From NCBI RefSeq assembly GCF_024763615.1, contig NC_077222.1, forward strand, positions 46,872,001 to 46,936,000: 64,000 nucleotides of DNA, in the 5' to 3' direction. The notes beneath the pieces were generated by a model. That model did no database searches. It was not told the DNA's origin and saw only the letters and a program-made list of their open reading frames with translations. Shown piece after piece: positions 36,301-48,300 of the stretch. The DNA is from Phlebotomus papatasi. Lineage: Eukaryota > Arthropoda > Insecta > Diptera > Psychodidae. The first letter of the stretch is position 1, and each line of letters starts with the position of its first letter. A program made the translations under genes and the position numbers.

Positions 36301-39300
36301 AAAATCGCGTCGAGCAAAATTCAACTTAAAATACATAGAATTTTCACGCATTCCGATTTCCATGCTTCCGAGTTGGAAGCACTCCAAGGTTGCCTGTAAA
36401 GAATCTCAGCTACTATATGCTTATCTGGGTTTATCACTGATCATTTTCTATTCTAAATAGTTTGAGTACAGAAGGCCAACAAAGTTCATTAAAATCGGTT
36501 AATAAACATTAGAGATAGAGTCCGATCTATTTTAGTATATTAAGGGTCGGGGTATGGTGGGGTGAGATGGGGACAGATGCGACCTATCGTTCGTTAGAAA
36601 GGTCTCAACATACTAAAATTTCATCGAAATTGCTTCATCACAAACACCGAAAATACTTATGGGTACGCTGAACATTTTGTTTTTTAATTATAACTCAGGT
36701 GAGGGAACATCGAGGAAGGAGTGTGATCCATCGTTGGAAAGGTCTCAACCTCAGATACATCATATTGATATTTAAAGAAAAAGTATCGCCAGTTTTCGAA
36801 ATATTCGACATCGAATTTTAGAAAAAACGATTTTTCGGTTAATCGGACCTTCGATTAAATCGGATAAAGTTGGAGTATTCAGAAGGTTGTATGATTTAAC
36901 GAGAGCATTCCAAATCATTGAAATTTTTCAAATTCAGACAATTAGAACCAGGTCATTTTAAAATTTAATTTTTAGTTTTTTTTTCAGGGGGGTTGGTGGG
37001 GGGGCTTTGCATTTTTAATAGAAAGGATGAACTATAGCATACTAAGGATGAGAATAAAAATGAGGATGAGCATAACTGCGTTATCACACATGCACATTAA
37101 AATTTTAATATGATTCACATTAATTGTCGCTGGTGAGAGTCTAAATGTGTAATTTGTGTGTTTGAATCATTTTATATCCAAAATTTGATCTATTTGTTGA
37201 TAAAAAGGTAGACTTGGCCCGCAAAATTTGATATAAATTGATTTATAGCATTAATGCGAAAATTTAATGAGATTTTCTCTTTAATTTTTTAATGTGAAAA
37301 ATACTTATGCTTTAGGTAAATTTAAACTTATTTTTGCAGGCCAAGTCCACTTCTCTATCAATAAATAGAAAAACCCTAAATATTAAGTGACTCAAAGACA
37401 CAAATAACATATTTGGATGCTCACAAGCGACAATTAATGTGAATCACATTAAAATTTTAATGTGCAAGTGTGATAACGCCGTAAGGATGAGGATGAGTTA
37501 TTAATAAAAAAAAATTTGGCGATACTCCAAAATGGCGGAAGGGCTAGGGGAGTGAGGGGTGGATTCGACATCACCTACATCCCCTACAAGAGGTGTGCAA
37601 AAACCGTTGAAACCGAATAAACGTCAAAATAAGTTTGTTCAGGTAGCGTTTTGACCAATTGACGAACAAGTTTCATTTGACATTTGTTCGGTTTCAAACG
37701 GTTTTTGATGCACACCTCTGATCTAACACCTAGCCGCCCATTGACATGTAACCTTTGCTAAAAACCGCTTGTCGATATTTCTCGGTTCTCTTTTCAGAAC
37801 TGGTTATACGCCGGACGGACGGGACGGGACATCCACGAAAAATCGATTTTAGCACATATAATATTCGTGATCTGAGTGTCAAAACGTGTAAATCCAAAAT
37901 TAGGGCCCTATCTGACGACTTTGCATTTCACCTCGGACCACAAAAGCTGAGATTGTAAATAATTTATTTTGCCTTAGTGAGAATGTGAAGCTCTTTGTGA
38001 ATTACAAAAATTAGTGTCCACTAATTTGGATGTTAATTTCTGGATATTCAAACGTGTAAAACTATTCCAGCAACAATGTATATATGAAGCTCGTAATTGA
38101 GCAGTATGAGAACATGACCAGCCTGAAGCGAGGTAAAGGTATTCAGTAGTATTTGGAATATTGAAACAGAGGCTTATAGTATCAGCAAACTTTAACAATG
38201 ATGCTTTAAATTTACTATACACTAAGTGCGATATTTGCTGTGTTATACAAAACAAAGTTTCATTTAGGGATGAGGAATTACTCAACTTTTGTATTTTACA
38301 AATACGTAGAAATCCTCTCTATATTTTTTTATTGTATATTTATTATATATTAAATTTTATGATATTTTCTAACAAGGATTATAATATGCAGACAGTTTTG
38401 TTTTAAAGGTATATTTCAATTTTCTTTTAATATCGTTTTCGATTATGTAGGGTTTATAATTGCTTTAAATTGACCCGTAAATCATCTCACAACCTGTTAA
38501 AATTCTCAAATAAATTCTTTTATGGACCTCCCAAGAAACATTACCGTACTCTGCTCAACTTCATTGGCTTTATATTTTCATTTTATTTAACCTGACCTAA
38601 TTATTATTATTATTGCACCATTCATATAACCAGTTTATTTTCTTTCTGTACCATTTCGAAATTTGTAAGAAACCTTTTGCATAATAAAATTTTACAGAAC
38701 ATCAATAATAGCTAAATATAAAGCTTCAAAAATCACCCACTAGAAAAGAATGGAAATTTATGCAAAGAACCTCTAATTCTTCTGATCCTAAACTGTCACT
38801 GTATGGATAGTTTGAGCTGATCCTTTACCATCAAATTTTACGGGAACTCGAGGATCGACATGAGTCTATTTGTGGCTTTAGCAGAGAGGAAAACAAGACT
38901 GCATAATTCAAAAAATGATGTTATTCTTCTATATAATTCTCATGTCTTCTCAAAAATTTTATTTTATCCCAGTAGAGTATTTCTTAAATTTCTGCAAAAT
39001 ATACTCCTACGACTGCTATTTTCTGATTCATTCAACAAGACCTGTATTCTCTAGTAGATTTGCTTCACGTTTCGTAATAAATAAAAGTCATTGAAAGCCA
39101 AAATAATCGAATATACCGGATGGTAAAACAATTAGTCCTGTTTGCATATTATTATCAGATTTCGGATTTATGTTCGAGTAAAAGTTTTTAATAAATTGTT
39201 CAAATTCAAAATTTTCCATTTTTTTTTTGAACTGCAATCTTAATCAAGCATACTTTAAAGTCTTTAAAGTTCATCTTGAGAAGGAGTGTAATTATAAAAA

Positions 39301-42300
39301 TAGCTTTCGAGAAAATATCTTAATGTTGTAAGTCAAGTCAATAGATCATTTCCTGAAAGAATTACTTTCAATTTCTAAATACAATAAGGAAAATCCGTTT
39401 TTAATATTGACATTACGAAAAATTAGAGCATCGTTATGTATAAATTTTATCGCAATATGTTATGATTGTTTATATAATTATAATGGTTTTACTTACTGTA
39501 TCGTCTATTGATGAAAGTAATACTATCGTTTGTGCGTTGTGATCCCAAATCATTTGCCAGAAGTCCTGGATGGTCGTTGTCAGAGGATGCTGTGTTACGA
39601 TGAAGTCACGTAATCTACGAAATCCATGGAACCATGTAGCATTAATATAGTCACTTCCATCAATTCCTGGTTTTGGTGTCAAATGCACACGACTACCCTC
39701 TAACGGTAGCAATCCACTTCTATTCTTTCCTGAATTGGCTGCTTTTACAGCGGATGCAATATTCACATCTTTTGGTTGAAAGGATGTTATTAACTGAAAT
39801 CAAGATTGACAATCACAATAGTTTTAAGTTCTCTATTCTCAATTTCAAATATTTCACAATCGTTAATTATACGAAGGATTATAGTTTATAAGTAGAAAAT
39901 GCAAGAGATTGTTAGGAACTTTATCTAAGAAAGTTCATTCATGGTATAATTTTTGTATTGGAAAATTATAACAGGGATTTAACTTTTAAAGTGTTCTATT
40001 AAAGTAAAGCGCATCTTGAGAGAATTAAGCCATCCTATTGTTATCTTTTGATAATACTTTTTCTTATACGGAAGTTATGTAACCTTTCTTTGTGCCATTA
40101 AAATATGTATATGATATTTCAACTGTGTTGATTCATTAGCTTAGGATAGGAGGTACTGAAAATGATGAAAGATAGTGACTAGGGGAGGGGTGTGCATAAA
40201 TTGACTCTGGAACCATTATTAAATGGTAATAATGAAAGAAGTGAAGGTTATATGACCCTCAATTTCCCAACCCATCTTCTCTAAAAATATAATATAAATA
40301 ATGATATTGTTTTGAAATTTTTAAATTAAATTTATTTCGTATTTTAAAATCATTTGACTTCTGGACAAATTCCAACAGACTGCAAACTTTTTATGAACCT
40401 TTTCTATCGGATAATCAACTAAATAAGTTTTTATTAGAAAAATATATGTAAAAATATCAAACTCATAAACATGACGCCTTACTCCATAAGATAGACAGCA
40501 CCAATTAGTGCAAAACTATTTTAGCTGTATTAGAACGTGTGTTTGAATTTATAAATTCAATAATTCTGCAGTGTTTTTATTTTGGGCATTCCATTTAAAA
40601 TATTATCGGAATATCGATAAGAAAAAAAATTGTTCTGCATTTGTATAAAGTGAAAAATCTCAGCCAGGAAAATTCAAGAATTCTATATCTTTTAAGAAAA
40701 AAAGAAACAAAAGCTTGAAATTTTATTGCTCGTATCCAAAAACAGAGCACCGTGTACTGTCTTAACCCTTTAAATAAATAAAGAAAATAATTTTTCATGA
40801 CTACCCAAAATTATTTTTTTCTTATGTCTGCACATAATTTTAAAGTAGAAGGTTGAAGGAATCCAGAATATTTTTTGCAAGTCTCAGCTATTTGCTATGC
40901 AGTAAATATTTAAGCTAAAAAATGGCGAATTTTTAAATTCACAAATTCATAATTGATTTTATTTATTTTTTATAGTTACAATTTTTTTTAAGGAAAACCC
41001 TTTTGGCAATAATAACTATAATATGGGAGACTAGGGCAAAAAGTCACAAAACGGATATTTTATTTTTTTTAGAAGCTACTCGAGCGCTTCACAAATTTCT
41101 AATTAGCGCAGTTTTATAGGAAATTTACCGCTCTATACAACTTTGTGAAAGTAATTTTCCTCTATTTTGTAAGAAAATACGTTTCTCGAGCCAACTTCTA
41201 AAAGGTAATTTTGTGATCATTCTCAAAAATGCTGGGGCAAATAGTACCAGACATTGCGTATTATCATATTTTGATTCGTTTCATTACGGGCTTCCGTAAA
41301 TTTGAAAAAAATACCGAGAGGACATATTTTCATAGAAAATTTATTCATCTCCACCTTTGTAAAACACCATTTTCTCTGCGAGAAAATTGAGAAAACGAGA
41401 AAAACGCTTTTCAAGCTATTTTAGAAAAAATAGGTGTGATTATGAAAGAATCACACCTAAAAAACACACACAAAAGACTGCAAATCGTTTGACCAATTCA
41501 AACAACAAGCGGCGAGACATGATAATGCATAAAAATGTCTGAAAATCTTTAAAATCGATTATCTCGGAAAATATGAGAGATTAAGGCCTCAACTTTACAT
41601 CTGTTTCGAACCTCTGTCAGCGACCCGTAAGAATCCGCGAAGTTATTCATTCATTACCCATGAAAAATACGCGCCCAGGGAAAGTCCGCAAAAAAATACA
41701 CGTCCCGCGAAAAATATACACCCCACGAAAATACGTGAAAAAATTCGTGACCCGTGAAAATCCGTGAGAAATTTGCGCCCCGCGAAAATCCGCGAGGAAA
41801 TACGCGACCCACGAAAATACGTGAAAAAATTCGCGACCTGCGAAAGTCTACGAAAAAATACGCGCCCCGCAAGAGTCCGCGAAAAAATTCGCGCCCTGTA
41901 AAAATCCGCGAAAAATTTGAGTCCCACAAAAATCCGCAAAAAATACGCGCCCCGCGAAAAACTGCAAAACCCCCACCACTCCCCTTTCCCCCTATACCAT
42001 GTTATAGAACTTATTTCTCAACCGAATGGTATCATGTTTGTACTCGATGGAACGGTCTTAGAATTTCTGACAATGCTAAACCGATACCAGTCTGTTATGA
42101 ACCGGTAACCACTAACTAATTTTTATCCAAAATTCAATTATATTACTTCTAAGCAATTTTGGGTGATTTTTTGAGTGATTTATGAATCGGTACAAATATC
42201 AATTGTGAACCGGTAAACGGTGTAAATAATGCAAAAGTATTTTTGAGGTATAGCATCTAAGTCACGGCTTTGAGCAACTCACAAAACCCGGGACGCTTTG

Positions 42301-45300
42301 CCAGATCTTTTTAGCTGAGATTCTTTACTATCTCAGCTTTTGTAGTCACAGGTGAAATCCGACCTCGTCAGATAACTCAGCCCTTATGGCATCGATCGAT
42401 CTCAAATTTTAGTATGTTATAGCTGGGCCTAAGAGCTTTCGATTGATACCAAACTTCACCCCCTCCGACCCCCCTGACCTGAGCTAAAGGGGGTCAAAAA
42501 TTGAATTTTTGATTGGTCATATCTTCGGTTCTAACTATCGAAATGCAAAAAAAAATAGTGTTTTGGAAAGCTCTCGTGGAGCACTACAACCCTTGTGACA
42601 CCCCAATTTTATCCGATTTAATCGAAGGTCCGATTAATCGAAAAATCGATTTTCGATTAATTGATTTCGAATATTTCGAAAACTAGACGATGCTTTTTTC
42701 TTTAAATTTTAATATGTTGTAGCTGGGGTCGAGGCCTTTCCAACGGTGGGTCGCACTCCTCCCTTGATGTTTCCTGACCCGAGCTATAATTAAAAATGTC
42801 TTGACCGGACTGCATTTTCTGTATTTATAAAGAGATTTCGATGAAATTTTAGCCTATATATTGTATCTGAGACCACGATCTTTCTAATAATGGGTCCCAT
42901 CCGTCTCTACTCCAACCCACTGTACCCCGACCCTTACTATATCCATATGGACCGGACTCTATCACTTATGTTTATTAATCGATTTCAATGAACTTTTTTT
43001 CTTTTGTTGGTCTTCTCCACTCAGACTATTTAAAATAGAAAATGACCAGTGATAAGCCCAGATAAGCTTATGGTAGCTGAGATTGCAACTCGGAATGCGT
43101 GAAAATTCCATTGTGAGTTGAATTTTGGGGGTAAAGAATCGCGTCGAGCTAATTTCATCCATTTCGACTGCCGAGAACAGTTTACTCGACGCGATTCTTT
43201 ACCCCCAAAATTCAACTCACAATCAAATTTTCACGCATTCCGAGTTGCAAGCACCCCGAGTTGCACGCATTTCGAGGTCACCTGTAAAGAATCTCAGCTA
43301 CCATAAGCTTATCTCTGCTTATCACTGGTTTTTACAGGAGTTATCACAAGAAAGCGAAAGTTATTGCTTTCTAAATTACAGCTATCGCGTACTTCGGATA
43401 GCCGGAACTGATTTTGGTAGCTGGTCATCTCATTCGAAATCAAGAATCAAGAATGTTCAAAACTATACAATAGATGTGATTGTGAAAGGATATCACAACG
43501 CAATGCAGAAGTTTAATATGTTTATTAATTTGAAATAAATTTTGCAATTTACTTTTAAAATAAAATAATTATACTGTATCATTTGATTGCATAACATGAA
43601 ATATTAATCAAAACATGGGCATTACAATTATATATGAATTTTCAAACAATTCCGTTTTGTGTTTTCTGAATACCGAACTATAATATACCCCTAAATTATT
43701 AATATATAGAAAATAATTATATACACGTGCTCTTTATTATATTGTGCACAAATAAATACAACTAACATGAATTAGGTCAGTCAATATAATACAATAACCA
43801 TTAAGTATTCGTACCTCTATATCAATGATTTCAGAAGAAAATTTCGGTGAGACAAATCATAATGAAATTATTGTAGTTTGGAGAAATTATGCTCATAAGG
43901 AGAAAATTAGCCTGTGGCAAATGGCAATCAGACACGCATGATTTATCTGACTGCAGAATTTCTTATGTCCATGGGGAATAGTTGAGGAGAATTTTCTTTT
44001 GATGAATAAACTAAATTAAAACTCACCTTAAATTGTGATGCTTGAAAATTATAATCATTGAGTTGCTCTATTAGTTGGTCTGGTTTGATGTTTGTTTCTC
44101 CACTTGCAATGGCTTCCACGAGTGCATCATGAATGAAAATGTACTGTTCCTCTGTCTGCACTAGAAAATTTCTCTGTCCACGTATATGTCGCAAGAAACT
44201 AAACACATTGAGGACTCCTTTGTGTTCAATTTGTCGTAGCATAGCATCGAGCACAATATAGGTGCCAGTTCTTCCCACACCAGCACTGCAGTGCACAACA
44301 ATGGGGCCAGCATCTTGTGGATTTGCAGCTGAAGACTTTTTCACGAAATTTAACACTGGTAAGGGATGATCGGGTGTACCATGATCTGGCCAATTTGTAT
44401 AGTGATACTGATAGACAATTTTCTCAATGGATCCCTGCTTTTTTCTCTTCAACTGCTTGAGAAAGTGATAACAATAATAATAAAGTTATCAGTATTATAT
44501 AAAAAAAAGAGGAATATTATATTTATCGATCCATCCATTCCATAGTATTCCATTACAAAAAGGTTTTTTTTTTAGAACCAACGTTGAAAGTTGAATTATA
44601 AAGATTGGATCTTGCAATCAATGAAAACTAATTTATAGGGAATTAATAAAACTAATTTAATATATAAACATAATTTTTTAAAGTGGGCTTGAATTTGAGA
44701 AGTAAGCATATTATACTTTGGAATGGACAACTCGATATGTCCTTTTGAAAATTCACAATCAAACTGAAAATCTAACTCACTTTTAGGTGTTTAATTTGAA
44801 AGGTTCTAACGGTGTACGTTGCCATTACGTCCTCTTGGAGTAACTTCACTTGTATCACGCCATATGTTTCCGTTCCATCCTTTGGCCAATACATATCACA
44901 TTTGCGTCTACCACGCTCCACTAAATTTGTTATCATAACTATAATAGCTACTCTTTGTTCCCATATCATTCGCCAGAAGCAATCGAATGTACCAGGCAAT
45001 GGGCCCTGGGTGCCAATGAAAGCCCTTGATTTGTGGTAGCCGTCTATAAAGTTCGCATTGATATAATCGATTGACTTCTTTTGTCCTGGAGTTGGGTGCA
45101 AATGTACCCTACTGTGGTCATCTGTAATGCGACACACGTCATAAGTCAGTAAGAAATACACACAATATGTGAAACTTTTTCTTCCTCCTTCATCTCCTCT
45201 ATCAATTGTCTCCAGAGCATCGATTGGCAGGAACATTGGAAAGAAAATTAGTTCCTTGCACAAGAAAAACTTGGAGAAAAATAATACAGAAAAATTTTAT

Positions 45301-48300
45301 AGACTGAAGAAAAAGAAATTAATGGGCACACATTTATGTTTTATTCAACTTTATATTGAGAGAAGAAAATTCTAAAAATTAGGACTTCACTTCCAGTATT
45401 CTTTTTTACACTAAACATTTTTCGCAGGAAGCTTCATAAAGTAAGCTCCACTCAAAAATTAATTTTAACGCATGCCTGCTATCAGTAAACAAGTAACATG
45501 GCTGCCATCAGCCGAACTGCTACCAACGTATCCCTGGCGAAACTTGTTTTTTTTTTTTTTATTTTAAAAGCATAATTTCAAAACAATCAGGAAAAATACT
45601 TAAAAATACTTTCGTAGGATGAAAGGAACGTCTATTGACACTTTAAAAATTCGTGTCAGCACCTATTGACACCCTACTCTGTACCATTTGGGATACGAAA
45701 TTTGAACTTCTCTGTTTATAGTAAAAGGTATATATTACAAAAAAACGTTATATTACTCACATTTTACTAGATACATTAAATAATTTTCAATATTTTGACG
45801 AAAGTGTCAATAGGGGTTCCCTGTCGAACAGACGTTCCTTCGACCCTATCATTTACATTTATCATTTACCGTTTCTCGGCCGATTTGGACTGATTCATAG
45901 ATCAATCAATACATTGCCCAAAACACCTTAGGAGTAATATAGGGGAGGGTGGGGCAGTTTAACGACGGGGCAGTTTCAATTTTTGCATATTCTTCTTATC
46001 CCTTCGAAAGAAATGGAATAAAACCTTTATGTTATTGAAAAGATAACTGAGACCCATGTTTATAAAAATAATTAATTTCGTGAGGCTTCTCGTTTGAATT
46101 CTGTAATTGATTTTATAAAATTGCATTAAAATGAAACTTTTTGTAATGTTTTATTTTCAACAATTTCTGAACTATTGCACTTATCTATCGAAGTAACATA
46201 ATTGTATTAAAGTACTAGTGGTTTTATGTTTATTATAAGGCATTTAGCGTTGAATGAAATCTAAGACATTTCTGATAATTTTCAATAGAGTTCCGAAAGT
46301 GTGTGTGGGGCAGTTTCATGCAAGTACACGGAGAAGTTTCCAATGTCTAACTATTTTATTTTTTAAACAAAATTAACTTAAAATGATCATTGAAAACGTT
46401 TTGTAGCTGTTTTTGTTGATAAAGTTCGAAATTATGGAAAGCAGTATTTCCTAAAAGTTCATAAAAAAAAACTTAAAAAATATTTTTTCAGTGTTTGTTA
46501 AGTGCTTAAAAATGATGAATTTAATTATTATATCTTTTCAGAATGTTTTCAGCAATATATTGTAATATTTTTTTGGTTTTATAAAAAATCAAGATTTTAA
46601 AATACTATTATAAAACTGTTATACTAAAAAGGACATGTTCTAAGGCGATATAATGAATCAACGATGTACAGAATTAGCTTAGCACTACAAAAGACACTTC
46701 TTTCGTATAAAAATTCAAATAAAATTGCTCAATTAACGAGAAATAGGCTTGGAAATCTTTGGCGATATTTTATTTTCTCTGTATGATCAATTAGTGTTCA
46801 AATTCTGCTATAAAGTTCTTGTTCGATTATATTTTTAGGTTTTAGAGTCTTAGAAGAGTATAAAATAATAATTTTAATCAATTCTGGTATCGCAAGTTTC
46901 CTATAAACACGTTTTATCTTTCTCAAAAATTGCCTCATATTTATTTTGATATTGCCCTGCAATGGGGGACTTTCACACATTCTGCCTTTCAAGTGAAATG
47001 AATTTTTCCACAATAGACTAATGAAATTAAGGGATTATTGTTATTATTTTTATTAACCCTAAACCCAACTGTAATTCACAGAATATACAAAGTTTTACTT
47101 CACTTTATCATCTTTTTGCAAAATGGTCCCAAAATCCATTTTGCAATTTAGAGGTGAAATTGCCCCACCCTCCCATAATTCAATCTCGGATAAGAATTAG
47201 TTATCGGTTATGCTATGAATCAGTTCATGTTCATTACCGGTTCATAATCGATTGGAATCGGTTCAGGCTTGTCAGGAATTCCAAGACCTTTTCAAAGAGC
47301 CTTAAAATGATACCATGCGGTTGAGAAATACACTATATAGAGCCTTTTTAACCTTTGACCTTGAAAAACACTTATTAGAAATTATTCAACGGGATTTTCA
47401 AATCTCAGAGATCTCTTTGGGATCTCAGTGGCGCAATAGATAAGAGCGGTAAGAGCTTTGGCTCATGGGCGGATATATCCGCGGTTTGACTCACAAAGTG
47501 TGAGTTGGAGTCCCACCCGGTGCAAGTAACTGAATGTCTAGAAAAAGACATTTTGTAAATGATGAACATGTTAAAGATTCTTGGGTCGACTTATGGGAGG
47601 TCCTTAGAAGTCCCAATTCGGTATCTCTAATCGTTTGGCCTCTAGAGCTGGCGACAGCCAGACGAATCAGACAAACAAACAGCGTGACGCTAAAAAACCC
47701 GAAATTTCAGATTTCCAGAATTCTACAAAAATACGACCCCTGTCACTTGGAGGCAAAGAGTCGAAATATATGTATATAAGTCAAAATCAAGGGCCTATAA
47801 ATACTGCTTACTCTAAGGAGTTTGAGAAGTAAAGATGTGTGTAGTAACATCAATTTTAATATTTTACAAATATTAAAAACTTTTAACTTTCGCTTATTTT
47901 ATTGACAGTTTTAGGACTAGAGTGACTCTCCCTGTCACTGAAGATTATTTTATACTTCAATATACGTAATGCGTTTTTTATTATTGAAAATATTTTACAT
48001 GGCGCCTATGTGAATATTTTATCCAAATGCGAAAATATCAGTAAATAATTCCTTATTATAAATGTTTATCGAGATTAAAAGTTAAAAAACGTTTTATAAA
48101 GCGCAGATGATCTCAACTGATTGTGGGAAATTCGAATTGATTGGAAAGGTCTTAAAATTCCGGACCACTCTGAATCGGTTCCAACCGATTTTGGCATAAG
48201 ACATATTGGGAGGTATTTTAAGATTTGTATATTCGTATATTTGAGGAGCTTAGAGCAAAAAAAAAACGCTATTTTAATAGGGAAATGCATACGACTTAGT

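Larger units (their letters stand above)
36530..37960 (+). repeat. Family B body, copy with two nested MITEs
   Basis: It contains GGGTCGGGGTATGGTGGGG, CAACATACTAAAATTTCATC, AATCGGACCTTCGATTAAAT and a GCCGGACGGACGGGACGGGA end, matching the inverted copy at 42320-42950 and the 5520-7330 region (whose GC block is GGCCGGCCGGCCGGCC). MITEs at 37078-37479 and 37589-37719 interrupt it. Confidence 0.6.
45850..47720 (-). repeat. Dispersed repeat family A, inverted and twice interrupted
   Basis: The minus-strand copy of family A is cut by the TA element at 45942-47175 and by a tRNA-like unit at about 47412-47525. Diagnostic words are TCATTTACCGTTTCTCGGCC, TTACCGGTTCATAATCG, CCTTTGACCTTGAAAAAC and TTGGGTCGACTTATGGGAGG. 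Confidence 0.68.

Noticed and set aside
41027..41460. Possible further TA-type element starting TATGGGAGACTAGGGCAAAAAG
   Set aside because: Only a left-end-like sequence was found; no inverted right end or second TA could be placed.
41643..42119. Overlapping open frames of 90-121 codons with 10-residue repeats
   Set aside because: They are produced by a minisatellite of about 30 bp whose period is a multiple of three; both strands are open, and no protein family is recognised.
43335..43538. Open frame with a Ser/Tyr-rich translation after the family B palindrome
   Set aside because: No splice sites linking it to any gene and no family resemblance; it is on the strand opposite the phosphatase gene.
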